From Aurantiochytrium sp. KH105 (taxonomy: Eukaryota > Sar > Bigyra > Thraustochytrida > Thraustochytriidae), in contig BGKB01000109.1 of assembly GCA_003116975.1 (NCBI GenBank), positions 124,001 through 188,000 of the forward strand: DNA of 64,000 nucleotides, given 5' to 3'. Both the position numbers and the translations under genes were made by a program. Position 1 is the stretch's first letter; each line of letters starts with the position of its first letter. The notes beneath the pieces were generated by a model that saw nothing but the letters and a program-made list of their open reading frames with translations, made no database searches and was not told the DNA's origin. Shown one piece after another: positions 10,165 through 22,361 of this stretch.

Positions 10165-10680
10165 GTTGACTCCAAGGCGCAAGGACGAGCGGCGTTCGCC
10201 ACGCGCTCGCGAGATGGCGCCCGGGCGAGGGGTTAGGAGTTGACGGTGGCACGGGCGCGCGACCCCGCAAGGCCGGCGACGTCCGAGTCTGGAACGCGCG
10301 CTTGCGTTACGATTTATTTCGTCCATTACTTGCCTTGGCACGCGCTGGAATTCGTCTTCTTTTTGTTGTTGGCACATCAGCCACCAGTGAGCGAGAGAGG
10401 GGGCTCCTGCGACCTGTCACCTGTACTGTCTGCCCCTTATCAATGTCACAGGCCTCTTATCTATTCCCCAAAGCTGAGACGATTGTTCGCGTTTACGCGT
10501 GGCCAAAGGATGCAAGTCTTGAAGTGAGCAAGACGCCAGCCACATCTGGAGATGCACGAAATCAGCAACAAGAGACAGAGCAAACATGGTTTTTAGTTTT
10601 TTGGGTATTTTCTGCAAGAAGAACAACAAAAGGTAGGAAGAATAAGAGGCCTACTATTTCGGCAGGGAACTTCAAAGAAA
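10165..10680. other. Spacer between tandem paralogues
   Basis: 516 bp holding the promoter of paralogue A and the 3' end of paralogue B. Small plus-strand frames (10240-10829) have no protein character. No other feature seen. Confidence 0.45.
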
Positions 10681-12135
10681 TTAATTCCCGTCTTGGGAGG
10701 TTCGATCAGGTCTGGATCTGTAGTGCTGCACTTTTAGGGTGCCAGCTCGACGGTTCTCCTGCCTGTCGGCACGTGCCCAGGGTGAACAACCATAGACTTT
10801 TGAAATCAAGATACCGAGACACCACGTGACCACCGAGATGGCGGGGCCAACAAGGAGAAGGAGCAATGCAAAACTCACACTCCATGCGATGAGGAAGAGA
10901 ACCGCGTTTAAAGTCGACCACTCGTCGAAAACGCAAGCAATGCAAAAGACGATGGAAATGCTGAAAAGGACCTGTCGCATCCTCCACTCGGAGGTGAACC
11001 CAGAGTCAACAATGGCACGCCTGATCATTGCCGATATAAAAAAATAGAGCGCAACGATGAGCTGACCAAACATGAGCTCGAGATTCTCAAAGGATAATTG
11101 GACAGCAGGGATACCACCCTCAGATCGTGTGAGATCGCCAAAGTTGAGCGCGAAAGATGGTTGAAAAAGTTGCATTGCACTCGTGTCGGCGTTCGTTGCA
11201 TCACCGTATCCATCAAAATAGCAAGCGTACGAGATAAGAACGCCGCCTTTGAAGAGCCCAGTGACGCCCAGAGACACGACCGCGAGCGAAGCAAGGTCCC
11301 ACACTCTGTCAAACTCATTGTGAAAATCACAGCGTACTTTGTACATCACCTCGCAGAATGTGTGAGGTTTGCCATCTTCAGTCATGAAGCCGAGAATGCC
11401 GAGAATATAGCGCAGCCGCCACTTGTTGGTCGCTGTTTCAGAATAGGCTGCGGAAGATGTATTCAACTCGGGAACGCTGTCCCTGAGATAGCCTTTGGAT
11501 CCATATTTGAAGATGCGACAGTTGAGGAACATGCTCACGAGGAAGAAGACGCACATCATCATGTAGAGGATAACCATTTGGGGTTTACGGAGATGGGTAT
11601 AGCCATTCGAGGTACTGAGAACGCTGCCAGCATGGCAGCCCGCGCAGCTGTACGTGCCAAGCTCTGCGTCAAAGGATTCGGCAAACATCAGCCAGCCGTA
11701 ACCACTGCTTCTGCAAACATGTTGAAGGTTGGCGCAGCTGATCGTCAAAGAATCGCCCTCAACACTGGGACAAACGGGTGGTTTGCTTTCTTCATTGACA
11801 GTAACTTCGTCTGACGCCTGCACGTAAATAGAAGATGGGCATGAGCCATAAGGACAAAGGTAGCCAATGCCGCAGGAGCTGCAATAATAAGGCCCAGATT
11901 TGGTGGCGTTGTATTCTGTGGAAAAGTCAAAGAAGTTTTCACCGTTTTCATGCTCGCCCCAGAGCTGGAATGTTTCCGACGACGGGCAGCTCGCTTCCGC
12001 TGCAAGCTGGTTGGGGACAATCGGGCAATCGGCAGAGGGGAGCGAGACACTGGTAACTTTTGGTGCGTTTGCAAGAGTCCTTGTGACAAGGCTGGCTGTC
12101 ATCGCCGAGAGGAGAATCTGACGCGTCATCTTCAT
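10681..12135 (-). CDS. Cysteine-rich multipass membrane protein, paralogue B
   Basis: A 484-residue protein from ATG 12135 (a second ATG two codons on is equally usable), starting with a signal peptide (ILLSAMTASLVTRTLANA). The ectodomain repeats the cysteine pattern of paralogue A: CSSCGIGYLCPYGSCP, SCANLQHVC, CAGC. The hydrophobic segments also match (PQMVILYMMMCVFFLVSMFL, then spans ending LLVGPAISVVTWCLG), as do WRLRYIL and YACYFDG. It lacks the long acidic tail of paralogue A and ends in a short basic tail. Sequence divergence in the ectodomain is considerable while the membrane core is better kept, suggesting an old duplication with altered extracellular specificity (inference). Family unrecognised. 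Confidence 0.88.
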   Translation of the reverse strand: MKMTRQILLSAMTASLVTRTLANAPKVTSVSLPSADCPIVPNQLAAEASCPSSETFQLWGEHENGENFFDFSTEYNATKSGPYYCSSCGIGYLCPYGSCPSSIYVQASDEVTVNEESKPPVCPSVEGDSLTISCANLQHVCRSSGYGWLMFAESFDAELGTYSCAGCHAGSVLSTSNGYTHLRKPQMVILYMMMCVFFLVSMFLNCRIFKYGSKGYLRDSVPELNTSSAAYSETATNKWRLRYILGILGFMTEDGKPHTFCEVMYKVRCDFHNEFDRVWDLASLAVVSLGVTGLFKGGVLISYACYFDGYGDATNADTSAMQLFQPSFALNFGDLTRSEGGIPAVQLSFENLELMFGQLIVALYFFISAMIRRAIVDSGFTSEWRMRQVLFSISIVFCIACVFDEWSTLNAVLFLIAWSVSFALLLLLVGPAISVVTWCLGILISKVYGCSPWARADRQENRRAGTLKVQHYRSRPDRTSQDGN

Positions 12136-12970
12136 CTTCTCTCTGTATCAATCATGCGTCGTTTGTCCACGTTTAACACAGCAAGGAATCGATAGAGAGA
12201 AGATGCGCAGTGCTCTGACTTGGCTTCGCCAGGGTGGCGAGCAAATCCCTTGATTTGGCTGTCGGTACCGATTCCCATTTGCTTTTGCTGGATTCGGTTG
12301 ATGCCAAGATGATCTGAAAGCGGGACGTCCGTGGAATAGCCTGCAGATCAAGTTCTCCTCATCAGCCAAGCTCTCTCGTGAGAGGGGGAATAGGTCCTCG
12401 GGGTCCTCGGGGTCTTCGCGCACACCCCTTCAGCATCGCCGCTTTATTATTTACGAAACTGTAAAAGAAAGCAAGAGAACCCGCCGCTGGCTCGTGTGAG
12501 GACAGGACGACACTGGCTGGCGACGAAGCATGGGCGGCATTGGCGCCTGAGATTCTGGAGGTGGATGTGCAGCACCTGGCAACTTATATGACCAAACCGG
12601 GGTATAAGGCCTTTGGGGACAAAAAGGAAAGACAATAGAGGGCGCTTGCGGGCGCCTGCGCTGCGGACAATTGAGCGCAAGCAAGTTCGCGGCAAGTAAG
12701 TTACATCCCCAATAAAATGCGCAAGGAGATTTGCTTTGCGTTGGTTGCGATGGTTGCGCTGCCGCGGTCCAGCAGCGAGTAAAAGTTTGAAGAGGGACTT
12801 CTTTCAAATGGCCGTGCTTGCTCTCGCGCATTCGTGCGGATCAAAAGCCTTCACACTGATCAAACGTCGCATTTGTCGCCCGATTGGCTTCTGCCCTTGC
12901 CTTTCACAGCTCATCAAAGAAGCACAAGATAATACAGAACAAAATGTCGCCTTGATAAACGTAGTACTTC
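12136..12970. other. Intergenic region
   Basis: 835 bp between paralogue B's ATG and the kinase stop, both on the minus strand. It contains a short direct repeat (tcctcgggg, near 12396-12414) and a TTTATT on the plus strand at about 12444, which is AATAAA on the minus strand. No gene seen. Confidence 0.45.
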
Positions 12971-14515
12971 TCATAGAAAGCGACGGAGGTCCGCCAGAAT
13001 GGCGTCGATCGAAGGACGGCGGGCAGATTCGAAGGCGAGACAGGTATGCATGAGTTTTTCCAGGGGCCTAAACTCGCTCGGGGCAAAGTACCCTCGCGGC
13101 GGGAACTCGCGGTTGGTGACAATGTCTTCGATTTGCGCAAGGGTATAGTGTTTATAAAAGGGCTGTTCTCGGGAAAGCATTTCGTAAAGAATGCAGCCAA
13201 AGCTCCACGTATCGACTCGCTCGTCGTAAAGGTCGCCGCGGAACATTTCTGGACTACGGAATTGGGGCGATGTTACGCAGGTGCGCGTGCGGCGAAAGTT
13301 TCCTGTGTCGCCAGGGGCGCGCAAGCGCTTGGCCACCTCGAAGTTTGCTAGTTTTGCGGAGAATGTAAAGCCAGCGACATGAATGGCTGGGTCGAGAGAG
13401 GTCCAAGCGTTGGCGACGGGCATCTCCTCCCCCGATTGCGACTTGGAGCGCCACGTTGGCAGCGATGCCATGGCCCCGACAGCCGAGGCTGATTGTTTGT
13501 CGGACGCACTGGCACGGAACATGTTGCTGAGCGAGCGACTAAGACGGAAGTGCTTGCGCATGGCGGCGGTCCAGTTCCCGCTAGTTGGGTAGTCTGCGCA
13601 TGCCATCATGACGTTGTCAGATGTCAGGTCTCGGTGTACGATGCCCTGTTGCTGCAAGAAGAGCATGGCTTCAGCAATATCCATGGCGTACTTGCGAACC
13701 TCGAGGTAGGTGAGGCGTTCGTGGCCACTTGCGCGATGATAGACGAGGTCTGAGAGTGAGTCGACAGCGAACTCAAATGCAACTCGGCGTTCAAGAGTAT
13801 TATGAGGTACAACAACTTCTTGGTAGCCAAGAAAGCGAATGATGTTTGGATGGTCGAGGTCCTGCAGGATTTCGAGTTCGGTGTTGACTGTTTCGTTGTG
13901 ATCCGGAAGACAGGTGGGGGCACGACAGCGGAGAACTTTGGCGAGGACGATGCCGTGTTTATCATTGGCGGCTCTGTAAATACGTCTGCCATAAGTTCCG
14001 TTTTTCCCGATGTTGTCGAGGAGGTCGAGGTCGGTTGTGAGATGTCTGACTTTGGGAGGCAAGCGGACGGTCCCGATGTTTTCGTTCATGAAACTATTTG
14101 AGATGGCGAGCCTGCTTGTAGAAAGGGGTAGGATGACCGCGTCGTGAGCGATCTCGTCGTCGCCGACCGACATGATCTCCGAGTACGTGCTGACGGAGCT
14201 AACGTCGTGCCGTGCAGCGGGGGTGGACTTTCTGTTAGAGAAGACGGAGCGCACCGAATTTGCAGAGCTGGCAAGCACATGCTGTGAGAATCTCGCAGAG
14301 AACACAGGGCGGGATCTTGTGCTGAGCACGGGGCTGTTTGGCGTGAGGTCCTCGGCAGCCTGGGTTGCAGAAAGAAACATGTCAAGGTGCTTGCAGTGGC
14401 CATCTTTGCGGAAATCGCTGCATGAGCACGTTGGGCCGGCCCATTTTCTTCGCTGCTGGCACGCGGTGATGGCGTCCACGAAGGCGCGGCCCACGCCTGC
14501 CGCAGACCCGGTCAT
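12971..14515 (-). CDS. SWIM zinc finger fused to a TKL-like protein kinase with altered DFG
   Basis: A 514-residue protein from ATG 14515. Residues 30-43 (CSCSDFRKDGHCKH) fit the SWIM finger pattern CxCx(n)CxH closely, with the usual following hydrophobic helix. A Ser-rich linker leads to a protein kinase domain at about 165-510: glycine loop GKNGTYG, Lys in VLAKVLRC, HRDLTSDNV near 293 with catalytic Asp, TSPQFRSPEMF in place of APE, and DTWSFGCILYEML. The metal-binding DFG reads NFE (KLANFEVAKR, about 389), and roughly 95 residues separate HRD from it instead of about 20. Loss of that Asp usually marks a pseudokinase, although a few such kinases stay active. SWIM plus kinase recalls animal MEKK1 (MAP3K1). 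Signalling scaffold is the best guess. Confidence 0.85.
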   Translation of the reverse strand: MTGSAAGVGRAFVDAITACQQRRKWAGPTCSCSDFRKDGHCKHLDMFLSATQAAEDLTPNSPVLSTRSRPVFSARFSQHVLASSANSVRSVFSNRKSTPAARHDVSSVSTYSEIMSVGDDEIAHDAVILPLSTSRLAISNSFMNENIGTVRLPPKVRHLTTDLDLLDNIGKNGTYGRRIYRAANDKHGIVLAKVLRCRAPTCLPDHNETVNTELEILQDLDHPNIIRFLGYQEVVVPHNTLERRVAFEFAVDSLSDLVYHRASGHERLTYLEVRKYAMDIAEAMLFLQQQGIVHRDLTSDNVMMACADYPTSGNWTAAMRKHFRLSRSLSNMFRASASDKQSASAVGAMASLPTWRSKSQSGEEMPVANAWTSLDPAIHVAGFTFSAKLANFEVAKRLRAPGDTGNFRRTRTCVTSPQFRSPEMFRGDLYDERVDTWSFGCILYEMLSREQPFYKHYTLAQIEDIVTNREFPPRGYFAPSEFRPLEKLMHTCLAFESARRPSIDAILADLRRFL

Positions 14516-17500
14516 CTTTGCTCTCGGCTTGGCGGCAAGGTGATCACGTGCGTGCGCGACCGACCCCCTTGTCTCTGCCTCGAAGCTAGCAAGCTAGCTA
14601 GCTAGCAAGCAGGCAAGCACGCACGCACGCTCGTAGGCCCACCCACGCGCACGCCCCCCGCCCGCTCGCGCGCGTCGCGCCGGCCTCGTTCGCCAGCGCT
14701 CGACGTGGACTTATTGCCGACGTCTTCGCCGGCGACTTGCCGGTCTCGCTCTGCAGTTTTGACGTCGTCGTCGTCGTCGACGAGCGGGGGCTCGCGCCAC
14801 GTGCCAGCCAGCACGAGTCGGGTCTGCGCGCGCTCTGCTTGACGGTACACTCGCCAAGGCCGCCGCGCTGCTGCTGTCTCGCGGCTCGCCTCGCCTTCGC
14901 TCGCCTCCTTCGCTCGCCTCCTTCGCGCTCGCCGAGCTGCCAGGCCGCGGCGCCGGGCGGGGGCGCGGCCGAGGGAGTCTGCCTGCGCGCGCGGCGCGCG
15001 GGCGGCGCGGGCGGTCTCCGGAGCAGGAGATTGTAGACGAGTTGAGATGAGATGAGATCGAGGTGCGACGAGCCCGCGCACGCCCCCTCCTTCCTTGCTT
15101 CCTTCCCCCCTTCCTGCCTGGCGCCTCCCGCGTCCGAGGAGGCCGGCCGGCCGGCCGGGCGGGCGGAGGTCCTGCGCGGCCTCGAGGCCGCGGGGCGGGC
15201 GCGGGGGCGAGCGGAGCGGCGGGAATCGGTCGACCTGCGCTTGCTTGGGCCTCGCGCGAGAGAGAAGAGAGCGCGCGGAGAACTGGGCTTGCTGGAGGCT
15301 TGGGAGGAGAAGACGAGGACTCCCCCCGTGCCCCGCGCACACCCCGTGTGAACCCGCGCCCTCCCGGGGTGCGAACTCAGACGAGGGGGGCCTCCGGGGC
15401 GTTTCCGGGCCGACGCAGATGCCGCGCAGTACGAAACGGTCAACGGTCGCGTTCCGCAGCCGTTATCGGTTTCGCTAGAAGAGTCATCGTGAGAGATGAT
15501 GGTGGATGGCGTCGTTGGTACCCGGCGACGCGGACGCGGAGCGTGTTGTGGATTGCGGCGAAGAAGAGGCGACGCTTGTTCAAGTTGGGGAAAGGCGCAG
15601 GATCATCGTGTTGGCGGCCTCGGCGGCGGCCCGGACGGATAGAATAGCTAGCTAGCTACGCCTTCGCAACGACGGACAATGGCGTGTGTAAGTTTGTAAA
15701 AGATCCCAGGCGTATACGTGGGTCAGGATGCCCAAGGCGGTCCGGACGAGACCTGGTGGACAATCAAATCTTCCGTCCCCACCCCCCCCCAGACTGCGCG
15801 AGGTCTCGGGGAGTTTGTATGTCTCCGTGGGGCCTGGTTGCCATGCCATGCCATGCCAAGCCACCTGCCAGCAAAAGATCGGGGCGACGAGGGGTCGAGC
15901 ACCAAGCCATTCGGACGGACGCGCTTACTATGCGGGCCATTTTCGCAAAGAGAAGCGAGCGCGAAGATCTAAACTTTTGTGTGAAGGAGGACAAGGAAAA
16001 AGATTGTGAAGACCATGGCTGTCGCCAGCCAGCCACCGGCATCAAGTGCGTGGAATGGCCCGGCCGGGCCAGAAACAACGAGCGCAGGACAAGACCGGAT
16101 CATAAACCATACATTTGGCGCATCGCATGAGTACGCAGCAGCCACACCAGCATCAAGCGCTTCGCTGGCCGGACCGGCCGGCCCGGCTGTGTTTTCGTTA
16201 GGCCTATCACATGTAAAAACAACTGGTGGCCAGCAGTCCCCGACCTGCCAGCCAGGCGAAATGTGGGGCTCTCGAATCGCAGGATGGGGGGGGGGATAAA
16301 TGAACGAATGACTACTAAAGAAATCCTTGCTATACATTTGTCGTAGCCGGACCTCTGGCTGAAGCGGGCTGGTCGCGTGGGTGGCTGCTTTGAGTGCAGG
16401 AAATGAAGGAGACATGGCGCGACGGAACGTGAAAAGTATGACCGGACGCGCAGCGAATAAGAGGTCCGAACCGCGAGCTCTGACGAGGCCTGGCTTGCGT
16501 TTCCTCCTCGGCTGGCCGGCTGCCTCACAGGTGAGAGCCGACCATCTATTTGCTGCCATGGCTGCTGGCAGTGGCCGGCCGGCCAACTACGTCACTATTG
16601 CTATCTGCGGCCACTGAAGGCAGTCAGAGATGGCGTCATGGACGCTTTACTCCAGCCATGCCTGGTGCCGCGGCCAGCGCTTGACAAGAGGGAATTCAGG
16701 TCCACATGAATCAAATGCAAGATGTGGTGCGGCCATCGGGGCGGGGGCGATGCTGAGCCTGTTGCGGGCCGAAAAAGTCAGCACCGTAAGTGGCCGAGTC
16801 AGTGGTCAAGTCATCCAATTCGTCCTCGTCATCATGATCATGCTTTTCTCCTTTCCTTTTCTTTCCCAAAGGGTGTCTGTGTGTGTCTCGCGTTCTATCA
16901 AGCAAAAACAAGCAAGCAAGTAAAAGCCGGATCAGCATGATTTGAGACCAGAGAAGTCAAGTCCAGCCGGGCCGTGCTCCCGGTGCGGGCCGTTGTCTGA
17001 CAGTGCTCTGCACACTATTGCCGGAGCACTGTCGGAGAGCGCAGACGAGACGAGACTAGACTCCCGGGGGAGTGAGAGTATGAGACTGCCGCGCTCTGTG
17101 CTGCCGCCTGCGATGACGACGACGACGATGGCGATGATGGTGATGGGGAGATGGAGTTGCATTCGCGGCCGGGAATTGGAATTGAAAAAAAAAAAATGCC
17201 GGGGGGTCTCACACACAAAGCTAGTTCGCTCATCCGCGCGCGGAGAAGAAACGCCAAAGAAGAGCGATTCAGGCAATCCGGGAGTTTCAGACACTTTAAA
17301 AATAGAAATGGACAATAGTATATGCTGGCAGCAGGAGCCGCAGTTGGAATGCAGCAATCGAAAGAATGGTAAAAAGGCACGTCTACGAACGCGCTTCATG
17401 TAAGTCTGTGGCTATTTATTCTTCCTTTCTCTCTGTGGCTTTCTAAGAGGCAGGTATTGGCGGCAGCAGACAAAGGCAGGTCGCTGTCGCTGCTGCTGCT

Positions 17501-18746
17501 GGTCGGGTTGCTCATCTAAGATGACAAGTGCACACGAAATCCATTCCTCCCAAGTTACCATCACATGCCGGGAATTGGAGTTCCTCCAAAGGTGTGCAAT
17601 GATGCGAGCAAGGCGAGACGCGTGGCGGCGTCTGAGCCACGATAAACGCATCGCTCTCGCGGCCACGCGACTGCGACTTGCACGGAGGTGAGAGAGCAAG
17701 CACCGGCGTGAGAGTTTCTTGCTCTCGACGAGCAAGCTCTCTCACCTCGCACCGTGAAACCTGGGGCCGTGCTCCCCCTCTGGCGTTTTACATCGAACAG
17801 CAGCGACCAGCCACGGCACTATTGGCAGATAAGCCAAAGAAGGCCAAAAAAGTAAAAAGAAAAGCAAGCAAGCGAGCTGGAAAAGGCGAATTCGCACGCA
17901 AAAAGTTCGCGACTGACGAAGCAGCGATCTCACGCGAGCCCTCTACGACAAGCTCTAGGGCGGGCGGCGCAGCTGCAGGCATCTGTCTGCCACACTAGCA
18001 CGCGTGGCGCCGCACCGCCGAACGGACGAACGAACGCGCTGCTGGCAGCGGCGTTCTTCGCCTCGCCTCGGCTTCGCGCGTTTTCGAAGAAGCTCTCTCT
18101 CTCCCTGTGTGTTTCCCACTGCTCTTCAACTTGGGTCCGCGCCTGCCAGCTAGCTGCCGCGCGCAGAAACGCCCATGCCGTCTGAACACACGCGAATCGC
18201 AGCGCATGCAACAGCAAGCGTGGATCGCGCGGGAAGTTTCTTCAAAAGCTTGATCTCGACCTTTCGTTTTCTTTGCATCCATTCGTTCGATCATTCATCC
18301 ATGACAAGATAGGCCGCGCCTGCGCATGCTCTGTTCTCCTGCATGCACGCACATGCGCGCACACTCGAATGCAAGCTGAGTTTGCAGACAAACAAGCTAA
18401 GTTATGCACGGGACATGCCAGACGACGCTACGCGTGCGAAGAAAACAGAGAAAACACAGCTTGGACACCGTGGAAATTCCCCTCGCCACCTCCGCGCCTC
18501 CGCGTCTCCGCGATCGCGGACTCGCTGCAGCTGGCTGGTGCCGCGCTCTCCTCTTCTCCTCGCTTTACGAGCTCCGCGCGCGCTGGCGCGGCGCCGCGTC
18601 AACTGAATGCATGCATGCAAGAGCGGCGCGGCCGACGAGAGAGGATGCTTGGCGCGCGCGCGCGAAAAGCGCCTGCTTGGCACGCGACGTGGCCGGCGTG
18701 CCTGGCTCCTTTCAATTTTTTATTTACTCCTTCTCCTCTTCTTTCC
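14516..18746. other. Gene-free stretch, part 1
   Basis: About 4.2 kb with no convincing coding region. 14,600-15,650 is extremely GC-rich with frames open on most strands, the expected artefact of high GC. 15,660-17,400 holds short imperfect repeats (CATGC runs near 15840, GGCCGG motifs, a degenerate duplication around CATCAAG at about 16040 and 16150). 17,400-18,740 is upstream of the CTTT run. Predicted proteins here are Arg/Ala/Pro-rich in every frame with no motif. Confidence 0.5.
14583..14610. repeat. (GCTA)/(GCAA) tetranucleotide run
   Basis: Interrupted tandem GCTA then GCAA/GCAG units, about 70 bases upstream of the kinase ATG and so probably in its 5' UTR or promoter. Confidence 0.7.
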
Positions 18747-18875
<129 letters not shown>

Positions 18876-21800
18876 CTTGCCTCCTTGCTTCCGTTTCTCC
18901 TCTCTATTGTACTCCCAGGCGGGCCAGAACCGGCGAGTGAAGGCCGCAGGTGGTACCAGAATGGTGATGGTGACGGCATAGTAGCAAGCCAAAGAAAGTT
19001 TTGCATGCAGTGCGGTGGGCCCTGATTTTTTTCTTTTCCCATGTAGGCAAGGTATAGTATAGCCTAGAGGCTATTTTGGTAGAGGTGACTGCAGCATGGA
19101 AATTTGACCTTTTTCTTTCCTTTCTTCTTTCAAACATTTTTTCTTTTCTTTTTTTTTCTTTCTCTCCCTCCTTTCTTTCCTGGCTTCGTCGACGGCGCGA
19201 TCTTTGGACGACCGACCAATGGATTGTCTGGAGCTCGCTTGCCTATGAGCCCGCGTCGTTTCGTTCGCAGGTACGCAGAAATGTCGCTCTCCTGTGCTTT
19301 GCGTTGCTCTGGTTTGCGTTTCGTGGGGCGAGAGGGGTGGTCGTAATGAAAGGCAACGAGAAATGGAAGTTTTCAGATTTTCTTGTTTCTTTCTTTATTT
19401 CTTCCTTTATTTCTTTCTCTGATCCATAAAAAAACCTGCCTCTAGTAGTAGGCGCGTAGCTGCCAGCTGGCTGATGGAAAAGGCCAATCTGGCAGCACCA
19501 AGTGAGTCAATCCACGCCAAGCCAAGCAAGCCACCACCGATTTTTCCTTCGTTGATTCTCCCTCCTTTGATCCCTCCCCCCTTCCTGCTTCGATCCTTCC
19601 TTCGAACTCTGCAAGACTACTACCCGCTGCCGCTCGCTCAAGTTCGGCAGTGCTTAGCCTTTGCATTCTTCAGGCTGCCGCTGCCGCTTGCTTGTCTGGC
19701 AGGCGAGCCATTCGTGAGCACACGGCGTGCGCTGAGACGTGATGTGACGAGGGCCCACCCTTTTCTTTTGCATCCGACTCGCGCGCCGGATCAATTGATT
19801 GATGTGAGGGCGCCGAATGCAATGCGATGCAATACAATGCAATGCTTGGCATGGCGAGTGGTTCAGGCGGGGTCGGCCCATATCGTTCACTTGTTTTCAC
19901 GGTTCGCTGCTGTGGCGCTGCACGGGCGGGCGAACCGTGCCGCCGCGGCCAGCTGCAGAGGGCGCCGAGGATGGATGGGTCCGGGTCACCCGCCGCGCAC
20001 GCCGTGGCTTGACGTCGAATCATCGATCCTCGCAGCAGCCAGCAGCTAGCCAGCTGCTGCTGCAGCTGCTGCTACCTCCGAGACTCTCGGGTCCTCTCCG
20101 AGTCGAGACTCTCGGCTCCAGCAGCAGCAGCAGCAGCAGCAGCTTGCTTGGGTCCGCTGGTCGGGACCTGATCTTCAGCTGCAGGGCGAAATAGATCTTA
20201 GCGCAGCTCTGCTGCAGGCTGACTGGTGATTGATCCACGGCCGAGCGCGCCAAGTCAAGTCAGCCCGGCTGCTCGATTGATCTTCGCTCGTGCAGGCTGT
20301 CGACCTCGAGCTCGTCCGACGCGACCCGACGCGGCCCGACGCAGCCCCGACGCGGCCCGCGCAAGCGCAAGCTTGAGCCCGCGCTCGTGCGCGCGCGGGC
20401 CGGCCCGGCAAGGCGCACACGCGGTGCACGAGGCGAGACGAGACAAGAAGACGAGGCGAGACGGAGCACACACGCACGCACACGCAGAGGAATGGAAACC
20501 AGAGCCCTCCGCGCGGCCGCTTGAGGGGATTGGAGAAGCAAGGAGGCGCTGAAGCCGCGCGGGAGTCAGAGGCGGCGGCTACAAGGCGCGACCCCCCGGC
20601 CCGAGAAGGCTGCCTTCGCAGGCCTGCGCGGGGTTCGCAGGCACGCGTAGCTTGGTTGGTGGGAACGGAAATCTTCAACCAATCTTGAGCGCGCGCCAAA
20701 GGCGCACGGATAAATGATCAAACGAACGAATGAATGCACGAGTGCCCGTGCATGAACCAGGAAATAAATGCCCGTGCCGCCAGGTAGCCAGCCAGAGCCG
20801 GCTGGAGCGGTAGGCAGGTAGGCTGGCAGACACCCTGGCGGACGAGAGCCAGGCTCGGCGGCACGAGACCGAGCGGGCCGCGGCCCGCGGTAGCAATGAA
20901 GAAGGAGAGAAAGGAAGGCAGGAAGGAAGGAAAACACGGACAACGCTTGGACGAGGCGCGCGCTGCGCTCTTCCGCGACTTCGATCCTCCAACCATGCGC
21001 GACCGGGAAGAAAAAAGAAATGCTCTGAAAAGAAGAAAAGAAGAAAAGAAGAAAAAAGAATGATAAAATATGGAAGAACAAAAAGTGAAAGAGAGTTTCT
21101 TTCTCTGCCAGCCAGCTCACAGTGTGGGGATATTCCGGAAGCAAAGGAAACGGAAAAGAAAAAAAAACGCCTTGGACAACGTAACAAAAGGTCACAGACA
21201 TAGTTGTGGGATGGGTTCCGTCTATCCCGCACATGAAAGCTAGCAGCTTGTATGAAGCTGTGGGTTCAATCTCGGGTCTCAACAGCCTGCACGCCTGCCT
21301 GTTCTGGCTGCAGCACGATTGCGCAGTGCGACGCCGGATCCATTCCAAGCGACGGAGGCGCGGAGCGTTAATGTGAAAGGGCAACGATCCGGCTTGCCTA
21401 TTTTGTCTACCTTTCTGGCCAGTTGAGTCCGCGCGCGCCCCAAAGAAAAAAAAGTTGGACGATGCGGCAGCTGCCAACTGCTGCGGCGTGGCGCGCGCGG
21501 AGAGTGGGTGAACACAAAAGACAAAATGTATGCGTTGTATGTAACCTACCACTCGTCCCGCGCCTCATCTTCATCGTCAACAGCCACATGCCAGCAGCAG
21601 CCAGTCAGGAGAAGCAAGCGAATGCGAAGCCTAAATTTTTCAACAGCCAGAGCGACGAGGCAGCTCGTTCACCAGGCTCATGAGGCGGCAAGGCGACCAA
21701 GAGAGGGCAGGTACTGGAGGGCCTGCGCTAGCGCCGAAGGCAAGCAGCGTCCAGGCCGCTTCGCGAAGAAAACTCGTTTGGCGGCACGGGACGGGCCAGC

Positions 21801-22322
21801 GAGACTCTGCACGCGCTGTTGAACTCCGTCGACGCGGCGTCCTGCTTGCGCGCCTGCGCCGTCTTTACGCCACAAAGACTCGCCTCGGGATCAGTCGGGC
21901 GTCGGCCGCGGCCGCCGGGGAGGACTTTTCTAAACCAGACAGGCCCTTAGGCCAAGACTCTAGTCCCCATTAGCGGACGTTTCCTTGAGAGTCCAGTCTA
22001 GCCTTGCTGACATCGCGCTCGCCTTGCACTGGCTTGCAGGGTGCTGCACAAGGCATGGTCTCTCTGGCTATGCATGGAGAAACCGCAAATCAATCAATCA
22101 AGTGAGACACACCAGCAGCAGCCAGGCAGGCGCAGCTGCGGTGGCATGATTTCATACATGCATGCATGCATGCGTGGGTTCATGCCAGCCAGACCTGCAC
22201 CAGGCCATCTTCAGCATCTGCCTCTGGAAAAATAAAATAAATAGGCCTAGGCCTACTTTATCTAGGCCTACTGAAAAATAACTCCACTTTCCATGGTGGA
22301 GTCTCGCGCCGCGTCGGCTTGC

Positions 22323-22361
22323 GTCGAATCGCATCGCATCGCGTCGCATCGCATCGCATCG
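22323..22361. repeat. (GCATC)n pentanucleotide repeat
   Basis: About seven tandem GCATC units with one GCGTC variant. Confidence 0.85.

Noticed and set aside
14598-15647. Long overlapping frames on both strands (up to 281 codons)
   Set aside because: Extremely GC-rich DNA leaves most frames open; translations are Arg/Ala/Pro-rich with no motif.
21255-21300. tRNA B-box-like GGTTCAATCTC
   Set aside because: No A box at proper spacing and no cloverleaf could be drawn.
20566-21552. 328-codon minus-strand frame
   Set aside because: Composition is Phe/Ser/Arg noise from purine tracts; no domain, no coding-type third positions.
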